Part shown: piece by piece, positions 46,301-58,300 of the stretch | Layout: every line of letters starts with the position of its first letter | How positions within the stretch are numbered: the stretch's first letter is position 1 | DNA from: Agapetus fuscipes | Taxonomy: Eukaryota; Arthropoda; Insecta; Trichoptera; Glossosomatidae | Reading direction: 5' to 3' | DNA: 64,000 nt | Assembly (NCBI GenBank): GCA_951799405.1 | Contig: OX637339.1 | Location: forward strand, 7,192,001-7,256,000 | Notes under the pieces: model-generated | Seen by the model: only the letters and a program-made list of their open reading frames with translations | Database searches by the model: none | Told to the model about the DNA's origin: nothing | Made by a program: the position numbers and the translations under genes

Positions 46301-49300
46301 AACAGGCATATCAAACTCGTATGATATTGCGGGCCGCGTGATTTATGTTGTACGAAGTTAGGGGCCGCAAAGGACCGGGCACATAGGGGTATTTGACTTA
46401 AAAACCGGACTAGAGTGGATTTCGTGGAATCGGTCGTTTTGAAAAAGTGGAGCTCTGTCTGTCAAACCGGCCAGTACCGTTATTGCGAATTGCAAAACTT
46501 GAGAAAAGTAAAGTTTACGGAAAATATCAAAGAGTGATTTCTCCCAAAATCTGCCTATAAGATTATAGGCAACCTGTCTGGATATAAGATTATAGGCAAC
46601 CGGCGCTCTTTCATTTCAAACTTAGATAGTCAAATTACCACCACATTGTCATGCTCGGCCATAGCGACAAGTAAAATAATGTAATTTTTCTTTTTGACAA
46701 AATGGCGCTTGTTCGTCTTGAAATGTAGATATCTCAAACGGAATATTTCGTGACATTTATTGTGCAATAAAAAATATGGCGGCCTTCTTGAGTTTAAGAA
46801 ATATCCGTAAAGGTCATATTTTATTTACCGGAAATCCGGTGTATTTTTATCTTTTTAATTAGTCATTACATAATAAAATAGAGACAATACAATTGTACGA
46901 CAATTTCCTTATTTGTTGTCAATTTAAATTCAAGTTTTACTTCATAACCTAAATGCAGGTACAATATTGTCTTCTTCCTCTTTTCAATATCAACTCTCAT
47001 ATTTTCTTAAAATAAGCATTACTCTGCAGAGACTCTTGCCATCACTAGTGTAGCAGTGACAGTGTAACAGTTACTGTATGTAATCCAGATATAATATCAC
47101 TTGTTATTTGTTTAATGATTTATTTATTGTTATTGTATACTCACAAACAAGATCTAGGTAATTACTATCTAGTTTCTTATTAAAATTTAGCCACAGGCTA
47201 TTCGAGTAAGAAATACGTTGTTGTGTGTAATATTTTATTAGTTTGTGCAGTCATGCCAACGAGATGTGTTAAATATTTATTTTAAAGTAATTTACAATTG
47301 AAAAATATCCAAGTATTTCAATTTTGAATTCAGTTATTATACTTTGTTTATGATAAGATATTCTGCAATTATTGCCACCTTTCTCTGAAACAGTAGAGAC
47401 TGAATGATATTCAGATTTTGGGATCAAATTCATTAAATTTACAATAACACCCCTAAGAAGAAGAATAATAAAACGATAATTTATTTGGTGAGCGTTGTTT
47501 TTGAGCCCTCTGCGAGCTTGTTCGTCGCTATAGAAAGCGCCAATTCTCAAGCAAGACCCAGTTGCTGTTAGGCTGAGTGGACCGTTGGTGACTCGTCTTT
47601 GGTAATGGCTTATGAATTTTTCAACAAAGCGAAGAGCATATTTGGAAATGTAAATGATATATTTAGAACCGTGCTCCGTCGCGGTTCGAACTCACATCCT
47701 TCAATTTGCGAGTCTGTAGCGTTACCACTAGACTACGGACCGTTCAAAAGTGAAGGATTTTATTTTCTTTAATTTTTTCAGTTTACACGATCGAGGGGAG
47801 CTTACACAATGTTTTAATGCGTGACGTACTCATCTTATAAGCTCATTTTTATCTCGTTAGTGGAACTACGTATGCATGATAGATGGAAGGCGTTGTCTTG
47901 TCACACCTCAGTTCCGTATTATCTGGAAGTAATGACATCTGGTACTTAATGGATTCTTTATCGGAACTAATGAAACCGGAGGTGTGTTGCTACCGACATC
48001 ATAATTATTGTGCCACCTAATTGGTACTCCCATGATACACACCTAGAAACTTCCGTATAGAGTACAACTAGTCCATAAGTAATATCACAATGAGACGTGG
48101 TACCATACCTGATATAGGTACGTATACCTACATGCGTAAAAGATTAACCCTAAAAATATTTAGATTTTCTGTAATATGCTGTCAGCAATAATAATAATTA
48201 TACTTTAAAATATGAAAAAAAAACACTGTTATATTCTACTTCTAGGAGTGCCATCGTTTATTCCATACATTATAGATTTATGCAATCGACTTACCTTGCA
48301 ACCATAGATAATAATTGATCTGTGCTTGCAACCTTCCAACCAATTTGTTAAGATTTACAAAGTAAATGCCTCATCAACTCTAACTTACCATTTCTTCCTA
48401 TCCTTACATACCTCTTTAAATTCATTCATATCCACCACCTTTTTCATACATTTACTTATTTTACACTCACTTTGTATATCCCATTCTTTCACAATCACCT
48501 CAATCTAATCATTCCATACTCATCTCCGTCATTCCATACCTCTTTTTCCTTTCACACTTTCTCTGTATTCATACTTTGTCAGTCTATCATCATTCATTCT
48601 TTCCACATGCCCGAACCATCTCATTACATTCTTTTGTACCTCAACTTTCACATCATCTTTCAACTTACATTTTTCTTCACCCATTCAATGATATATTTTG
48701 CAAGTCTTGATATTACAATGCATTCATTTGAAACACTTGTGTTTAGTATTTTTTTGCTGCACGTATTCTAATCATTTCACCTTGGTTGCGCTCTAAAACA
48801 TTGTCGTTATCTTTAACCTTACAATACAAAGTAATACATAATCATTGAATATGTAATACTGAGAACTTGGTTACTTTGTAGGCAAAGCAAGTAAAAGACT
48901 TGTGTAGATTTAGCCATGTGTTGGTCACATAATGTTTCTTATTTTTCTTCCTTAGCCTTTCCCAGTCCACACCTGGACGTAGGCTTCCTTCAATCTTCTT
49001 AGTGCGTTTCAATCGGTTGCTGTGTTCAGCTTTCTTTTTAATTTTATACTTCGAATTTTAGTTTGAGGACATTGGCCAGATAAGTTAGTGACTATCAGCT
49101 GGTGCGTTTGTTGAACTATTCTATTTCATCCATACCTTCCAGGCAAGGCTGTCAAGCATTTCACTATGTAGGTACCATCTTGGAAACCACCTGATTTAAC
49201 AATTTTAGAAATCTATAAAAGTCAAAATAAGGGTTTTAGGCTTACACGGCTGGATTGATGTTTTCCATACTTGTAGAAGCAAGATGGTTTGCTGATATAC

Positions 49301-52300
49301 CCCATAGTTTCACATGAAAAATACACGTAGGTATATGTCGCTGCTATACAAAGCGAACTCGTATGCAAAGTGTCTTTAGTTTCCACATATAACCCCGAGT
49401 GTACACACACTTGCATCATAGTTCTCATCAAGATCATCTTCATCATCATCATACTCTGGAAGCTCCAGCTCCCACAGACCACGGCAACAGATCCCAGAAA
49501 ACATTACTCCAGCATCTATAAAAGTCTTCTTCATCTTGTGTCCTATGTGGGCCACATTAGTTATGTGTTCTCCTAAAAGTTTTACCAAATGACACTATAG
49601 ATCAAGTTACCTTGTAACTGGCCATGTAGACATGCATACAGAAGAAAAACTTTCCTGTTGACATGCATATTTAGTATCTGTAAACAATTCAACATCTGTT
49701 TCTGCACATCTTAGTTAAATATTATGTTGAATGAATCATTCTCAAACAAAATAAACATGTATTTTTCTGAATTTACTTTCAAGATAGCATCATATTGCAA
49801 CAGTTATACATGATTTTAAAGGTAATTAACACTTGTATGCTCTGAAAAGAGAATAATGAAGTTGCCTCTCAACATTTGTTTGTTGAAACGCTTTTATGAT
49901 GCAGGAATTTCCATTTCTGGCCTATAAACGTACTAGCGAAGGAAGCTTGTGCAATGTATAAAATAATCTCTCCATGTATAGGTAGATAAAAGTTGGTATT
50001 TAGCAAACAAAGCTTCTTTCTTATATATATATATATTTTTATTCCACTATTTATATCTTGATATCTCTAATTTCTATCTTGAGCCTGTGAATGTAGGTGT
50101 GTATTTAGCTTGTACCTTTTTTTTTTCAATAGATTTGTGAAGAGGAATGAAATCCACCAACCTACTTTGCCTGGCCAGTTGTCTTCATGCGAAAACAAAA
50201 GCTTGTATGCATGCAATGACATCTGTTGAACCAGGGTCGAAGTTATGGTCAAAGGGCCAGGCGTGATTCAAACCAGCGTTATTCTGTTCCAAATATGCTA
50301 GTAAAGAATAGAGACTTGACCCTCGGCAATAACACTGACACCGACGACCTGTAATCTATAATGCAAGTTGCAAAGATATCCTACATTTAAGATTAATGTT
50401 AAATGCATTCCCATAAGCAGACACTTACAAGTTCGCGCTTACATATGCCGCATGTGGACTTACATCATAAAAAACAATCTCAATTAAACATGAGCCCTGC
50501 AACTCTTGCCGACCTTTCCTGAAACAGAGGTGACATTGGCAAAGTGCACCATTGCCTACAGTATGGGTGATCAGTCTCACACAAACCTATAAAGTCAAGG
50601 GACTTATAGCTTAAAATACCGAGTATCAAAATAAATCTCTCTGCAAAATTGGAACCTGAAATAAATTCACAACAAGTCTCTTAGTTGACTTGTATTTGGC
50701 GTTGGATTATTGGCCAATATTTGAATGAGTATATTTCACATAGAGTTTCTATTTTTAACTTATGAATTTTCCACTCGGCACATGTGTGTCTCTTTATTTA
50801 GTCGACCACATACCTGTACAATGTTTTATGATGAACATTCCTCTAAATTTATTTGTACCAGTTGTATCAATACACAATGTGAAGAAGTATTTCATGTATT
50901 TAGTCCAGTGTGAATATTTTTAAGTCACATGTTTTCATATTGATGCCATTTTCTTCATCTTGCTCTTCTTATAGGAGATTTTGGATCCGTTTATTCTGGA
51001 ATCTCCTCTTGTGGTCCAGAAGACCAGCTATTCTTGCATATTTTTTTTTTTTTTTTTAGGAAATCCTGTGCGGGAGACTCCCTAGATTCTAGAGACTTCT
51101 AGGGGTCTATGACACTTGTTGTAGTGCCGCAGAGGTGTGCATGTTCACTTACAAAATAAAAAATAAACAAATCTGAAATGAACATAAGCCTCGCAACTCT
51201 GCGCTGACCTTCCTTTAAGCAGGGGTGACATTAAAAAAGTGAACCAGCTTTCATTCAGGTCCACACATTAATTGACATTTACAAAGATGTTATATCACAC
51301 AGTTTGACCGGTCCGTAGTCCAGGTGGTAACACTTTGGACTCGTAACTGGATGGTTGTGGGTTCGAATCCCGGCGGAGCACAAAAAATATACCATTTATA
51401 TTTTCAAATTTGCTCTTCGCTGGGATGAAAAATTCATAAACCTTTACCAAAGACCGGTCATCAAAAGGTTCATCCAGCCTTACAACAACTGGGTCTTGCT
51501 TGAGAATTGGCGCTTTCTACAGCGACGACCAAGCTCGCAGAGGGCTCTTGAGCTGTGATACACACAAAAACAGCGCTCACCAAATAAATCAGCCTAATTT
51601 TAATTTTTTTAAAAGAAAAGGCAAACCAATATTTTGTTATTTGTCTTGACTTACAGGTTGATAAGAAGCTGACCACCCATATTGTAAAAAATGTTTCACT
51701 TTCTCCAATGCCACCCCTGTACCAGGGAAGGTTAATTTGAGGTTCGGATTTTAATTTGTAAGTACACATGCAGCGTTTGTAAGCGCGGACTTACATATGT
51801 CTGTATGCATTTTATATGAATTTTAAATGGTTATATATCTTTGCAACTTAGATTAAATTACTGAACCCAGTGTAGGATTCATTTGACTCGTGGTTTAATT
51901 GATGGTTTTGTTTTGTTTGCAGCTGTTTCCCGGGTTGGCGGGTCTTCAGGGCAGTTTTCCCCGCTGCTGGTGGCGCTGGCGGGTCTGCCAGCCCGCGGGA
52001 AGACACATGTAGCACATCGCCTCGCCAGGCACCTCAACTGGCAAGGAGAGAGCACTAAAGGTAACCTACAAATTGAAAACCCATCAAATATTAGAAGCAG
52101 TTCAATTGCTTTCAATATCTGTTGAATTCGGCAGCAAGGCTCATATTCTTCCTGTGAATATGAGCAAATTGCACCGTCGATACAGTTTTACGAAAGGGCG
52201 AACTTGTTTTTCTGTCAAACTACTGTCTCAGGTTCTTCAACCAAGATATCCTCCTTCTTTAAAATATTCAAAAGGTACCTCACTCCAGAGCCTTCCCGAG

Positions 52301-55300
52301 CTATGTCTTGCCAATAATGCTTTCAAATGATCAATGCTCTCTGCCTCCACTGCTGTCAACAAGGTCATAGTACTCAAAAGGGGAAACATCTTTAAAAAAT
52401 CTGACTGAAGCTTTGGGGTAGCTGGAACAGTCAAATCGCTTGGAAATAAGCTACCTGTCGAACTGCTGATGGGTCAACCCACCACCAACTTCAGAAAAAA
52501 CCTAAAGAAATTATGGGCACATTGGCGCCTTTTAGACGGTCATGGACCATAAAAAAAGAAGTTATCCATCATCATTGTCCTTCAACCTGGAGCTCGTCTT
52601 CTCTCAATTTTTCAACTCAATTCTGTATTCCATAAAGTGAAATATCAGTCACAACTCATCATCTATTTTAGATTGTCAAGACAAGATTCATAAAAACATT
52701 CCCTGCTTTGCATTGTTTCCAGTGTTTGAGAAGCGGTCAAGCATATACAATTAAATAAAAAGTCAATTGAGTATTGCCCAGCCATTGAATTGTGCACAGA
52801 TTCTGTGGGTTTTTTTCACACTTTTTTTAGTTAAGGCCAAATTGAGGTGGTCGTCTTACATTATTCTCAACTTTTCGTTTGTCTTGTAGCTAGCGTTTTC
52901 AGAAGGCACCCTTTCTGCATGAAGATCGAGAATGAGCTGATTTTAGAATGAAGAGACACGATTGAAATGCCGTTAAATTCATCCATTTCTTTGCATTGCT
53001 TCCAGTGTTTGAATGCAGTGAGTACAGGCGTCGCCGCATGGAGGCGTATATGCGGCATGAGATGTTCCGCGCCGACCACCCCACGGGCGCCGCCGTCAGG
53101 GAGCAGAGCGCCCACGAAGCCGTGCAGGACGCCATCACCTGGCTCAAGGAGGGCAACAGCATTGCTGTACGTACACATCTGTTATGACTCCTCACTCTCC
53201 TTTTTGTGAAAGGTTTCACAAAGTTTGTCGGGTAATCCATAGAGAATCCAAGCACAATGCGTTGTCTTTAAAGGCCCTTAAACTTTATTTATTTAACCAG
53301 TTACTGAAAATGTATTAAAAAGTTAAATGCTCATTAAAAGCTTTGTTGAGTTTCCATAATTCTTTTTCTTGTGCCTATTCAGTGAAGATTGAAGATCATC
53401 ATATTGCAGCGATTTGCACCTTTGATACTGTGGTACCAAAGAGGTCTTGTACTGTTCTTCAAACAATATGTTCTCCTATGACTTGGAGTTCATCTTCCAT
53501 CAATTCTTCCCTGTATGAACAGATGCAGGAGTGAATACTGCTTCTTTCACCTTTTGATGGACATCGAAAGTTTGGTTCTGGTATTCATATGGGAAAGAAC
53601 CTCAGTATTTGTTACTCAATCCATCCAGGAAACTTTCGACATCTGGCTGTAGAACCAAATTTCAAAGGCAGTGATTCTGTTTTCGAGGCACTGAGGAAGG
53701 TTCTACCCTTCCATGCCACAGACTGACTCCTGTATGACTCCTCAAAAACTAACTACATGGCAATTTTGTTGTGTTCGGGAAGAATTCTCTATAACTAAGG
53801 GGGCCGGCCTTACACCAACCACTTCAGTTGAAGAATGGAGGGGAGCACCGGCACTTATTTCTTGGGAAGGTTGAGTTAACCTAGCTTGTATTTTTATTTT
53901 GGGCTTGAAATAAATACCAGAATGGGAAATCATTTCTCACACTCTTGGTGGGAATCAAAACTGAGCCCTCAGCATGGAATGTAAGGACTCTACCAACTGA
54001 GCTATGGACCGGACAACCGCCCTTATGTCACTTTGGGGTATTTGACCACCAATCTCGATTCTTATTAATTAGTAATTTATATTTTCAGATATTTGACGGT
54101 ACAAACATCACAGCCCAACAGCGGACAGAACTGCAAAACTACTGCGCCAAAGATCTCGGCTTCCGAGTGCTGTTTGTCGAGTGCATCTGCGACGACGAAG
54201 AGCTGATGAAGAAAAACATCTTTGAGATCCTCCACTACTCGGCCGACTACAAAAACATGACGGAGAACGAAGCGCTGGAAGATTTGCAGAACAAATTGGA
54301 GCACTACATGACTCAGTACGAGCCGATAGACCCTCTGAACGAGGACATCAGCTATATCCGAGTTCTGAATGGAGGGGAATCGGTCACAGCTCATAAATTG
54401 GGCGGCCAACGGGAGAGTGCTATTCTTGGATATTTGGCCAATGTGAAACCGATGCCGCAGACCATCTATTTCACTCGGGTAAGAATTATATTCAATACCA
54501 ATTTCCTATATTCTGTTTCAACTAACATCTTCATACACATGCTTTGAAATCATTTCCATCATTGTGTTTCTACCCATTTTCACCTTTCTTATGTCCTTTC
54601 TTGCTTTTTACATTAATCACGTAAATCATTTTCTGGTATTCTTGCTTTTCATTAAAACAGTTGACAGTTTATTCCTCTCACTAGATGTCAATCCGTTTGT
54701 TTACTTTTTTTTTTAACATTAATCAGTTTAGTTTTTACTACAGGCATGAAACAACCTTTTGCACCATTTAGTTTATATTTAGCCTTTTATATTAATCAGT
54801 TTCCCTTTTGCCTTTTATATTAATCAGTTTCTCTCTTGCCTTTTATATGAATCAGTTTCTTTCTTGCCTTTTAGATTAATCAGTTTCTCTCTTGCCTTTT
54901 TTACAATAACAAGCTTCTCTCTCTCTCTTTTTACAAAAATCAGTTTCTCTCTAGCCTTTTACGATAAAGAGTTTCTTCAATGCCTTTTACGTTAATTAGT
55001 TTCTCTCTTGCCTATCACATTAATCAGTTGCCTTAACATTAATAAGAGTATTTCACTTTTCAACTGTAAATTAATTCAAATAGACGTATTATCTATCAAA
55101 AATTCTACTTAAAATCAAATATTATTGACACAGTTTTACAAAAACAGCACACAGACACAAAAACTATTTTTTATTAATTTCCAACAACACAGATCTGTTT
55201 TCAAAGAGTTTCAAAGGTCGTCTCATCACATTTTAGATCCTGTTGCATCTAAAAGTTATGACGCACGTAAAACATTACATTACGTAAACAGTTGATAACT

Positions 55301-58300
55301 GTAAACTTTATTGCTTTATCTGCGTGCCCTGGTGAATGTAAAAATTGAAAGATGTTGACGAGATTATTATGTGATTGACAACAGATCCCTGGTGGAAAAT
55401 TTCACAATTTTATTATTACTAAATAGACTCATTAAGTTGTTATTTCCTGTTGGAAATAATTGGACACAGCTGTTGTTAAACTGTCTCTTTTGGATGCTTT
55501 CTTCTTAATAAGACCAATTCTTAATATAAGCTTTCCTTTTTTTTGTGCGAATCAGTAATCATAATCAGTAATCAGTAATCTGTAAAGCTGGATGGACTTT
55601 TGATGACCCGTCTCTTATAAAAGCTGATGTTTTTTTTTATTCCTAATCTAATCTAAGTTGCCAAGATATGTAACATTAAGGATTAACATTATATGTATTC
55701 TCACAAGCAGACACGTATAAGTTAGCGCTTAAACATGCCACATGTGGACTTACAATATAAAAACCCAAATCTGACCCTGCAACTTTTGCCGACCTTCCTG
55801 GAAACAGGGGCGACATTGGCAAAGTGAACCATTATCATTAGATCAGCGTTACAATTGAAACCAGCATTGCTTTGATGAAACTCCCTTGACCGCTCAGTCG
55901 TTGTGCGTACATTATTGCCGATATCAATAATTAGAGTTCAATAAATAATCTGTTATCTGCTGAAAAGTTGGTTATTTTGTCTGTGGAGTGAAAATATTGT
56001 GTAGCTTATTATAATATTTATTAGTGATGTTGCGATGAACTTTGTGATGTTCTCGGTGGGAGGTTATCTCCAAAACATTTCTCATGTTTCTCACAACTAG
56101 AATATTATTCTCACACATCTATAATATACCGTCATAGTTTTTTCAAAACAAATACAGAATACAAAATTCTAATTTGAAAAAAAAATAAGACTTATAGGTT
56201 GGTTTGTGGCTGTCCACCCATGCTGTAGAAAACGGTTCACTTTGCTAATGTCACCCCTGATTCAGGGTAGGTCGGCAAGAGTAGCAGGGTGTATGTTCAT
56301 TTGAGATTTGGGTTTTTATGTTGTAGTTTCACATGCGGCATGTACAAGCGCGAACTTATATGTGTTTGCTTGTGAAAATGCATATAATGTGAATCCCCAA
56401 CGTTACATATCTTTGCAACTTAGATTAGATTACATTAGATTAGACAAGGACTTATTCATAGTTTTTTTGAAGAACAGTTCATGATCATTAATTGATGAGG
56501 CATTCACTTTGTAACCTTTCATTTTTAAAATATTAAAATTAAAAACAATTTGTATATGGTTAAGGGGCGAGTACATTAATAAATTTTACTCGCCCCGTAA
56601 ACATATACAAATTGTTTTTGTTTTTTAATTCATGATCAACTCAACAATCAAATTTTATTCAAATATTAAAATACAATATATTAAAATAAAATAAAAATCA
56701 TAAGTCGAGTATGAAACAGCCAGGTTCCAGACATGTTAATATTATTATATTTTAAAATAAATTTCTAATGTGAACTGGATAGTAGTTTCGGAGGACAGGC
56801 GGAGTAGGAGGCAAAAGTTGAATAAACCAAAGTTAAGATCAGGCTGTAGCGCCACTGAATAAGAAGTAACAATTTACCAATGTAATTTTACCTGGCCAGA
56901 AAAAGGGATTAACATCATCAATTAATAATTAATTATTTAGTATTTTAGTGAATTATTAAATAATGATTTCTCAATGACATCTATTGAATCAGGGTCAAAC
57001 TTATGGTCGAAGGGTCCAACAGGAATCAAACTAGCATTTTTCCTTACAAATATGCTAGTCAAGTTTACCGACTTGACTCATTTGGCCAAAGCGCTGACTT
57101 TATTGTTACTAGAGTGTTGCATTCCGGTATCTGTCGATGTGGTCTGTAGGAATTGGAGCTTCCGGACATTTTGCCCATATCTATGATGAGCTTCTTCAGC
57201 GTGAAGCTGAAGTGATGGCAATGATGTTGACGAAACTGTATAAAAAACATCTGAAAGCTCCAGCTCCTACAAACCACGACAACAGATCCTGGAAAGCAAC
57301 TCTCCAAAATCAATGGCGGGTCTTGTAAGCCTAAGACATTATCGTTGTCAGATTACAGTTTTGCCTCTATCGAGTCAGGAAGTGTGAAAGGGAAAAGAGG
57401 TAAAGGACGACCGAGAAAAGTATGGAGTGATCAGATTGAGGAGATTGAGAAAGAATGGGATATACAAAGTAAGTGGTAAAGAAAATGTATGAAAAAGGTG
57501 ATTGATATGAATGAATTGAAATAGGTATGTAAGGATAGGAAGAAATGGAGGCAGCTCTGCAGAGGCTCTGGCCACCCCTAGCGGAATGGCGACAGAGTTT
57601 CAGTTACATTTACAAGAGTGTGTACCCTTGTTTTTAGACGTCACTCATCAATTGCTTTGTGTGTTTTCCTCAACCTGCCAGATCATGATCTCACCGTGTT
57701 GTCACATTTCATCCACCTCGTCACGTTTGCTATAAATATTGCCGTATGTGCCGAGCTATGTGCGTGGCGTGATAGGTGTGATGGGAATTTCAGCACGGGG
57801 AGAGCGAGTACAACGTCCTGGGGAGGATCGGTGGAGACGCCAACCTGTCTCCTCGAGGATATCAGTATGCTCGCGCTCTGGCGGAGTACATGAACAGCCA
57901 GCCCGAGGCCAGGAGCCTAGAGGTGTGGACCAGCGAGATGAAGAGGACCAAGCAGACGGCTGAGCATATCCGCGCGCCAAAGTTCTGTGTTCGACCGCTG
58001 AATGAATTGGATGCTGTAAGTTCTGATTTTTTAAGATTTTGTGTATTAAAAATGTTGTCAAAAGATTTTTTTAAATCAGATTTCATTTATATATTATTTT
58101 GAACTGATCTGAACCAGTTCCTTGATTTGGTATGAGGCTGAAACTCATGCTGTAGAAACTTGCTTTGTAAGTACACATGCAGTATGTGGGCGTGCATTAA
58201 ATTTGAATCTTAAATGTCAATATATATTTGCAAATTAGAGATTACAACAAAAATATATTATTCTGTAGCTCTAAGTGGATTCGGAACAGATTTGACTTTG

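Larger units (their letters stand above)
22341..51922 (+). other. PFKFB: Proposed PFKFB intron 1 (29.6 kb)
   Basis: GTGAGT donor and TTTGCAG acceptor. I found no convincing host exon inside. Stretches such as 22380-23580, 28340-29220, 37000-37340, 40450-41040 and 46850-47470 show AT-rich sequence with no feature I recognise; the rest is covered by the repeats listed. Extra small exons or an alternative promoter (see 41040-41180) cannot be excluded. Confidence 0.5.

Noticed and set aside
54077..54409. 110-codon minus-strand frame over PFKFB exon 4
   Set aside because: Shadow of the kinase-domain exon.
57739..57963. 74-codon frame over PFKFB exon 5
   Set aside because: Shifted frame; the RHGES-containing frame joins exons 4 and 6 in phase.
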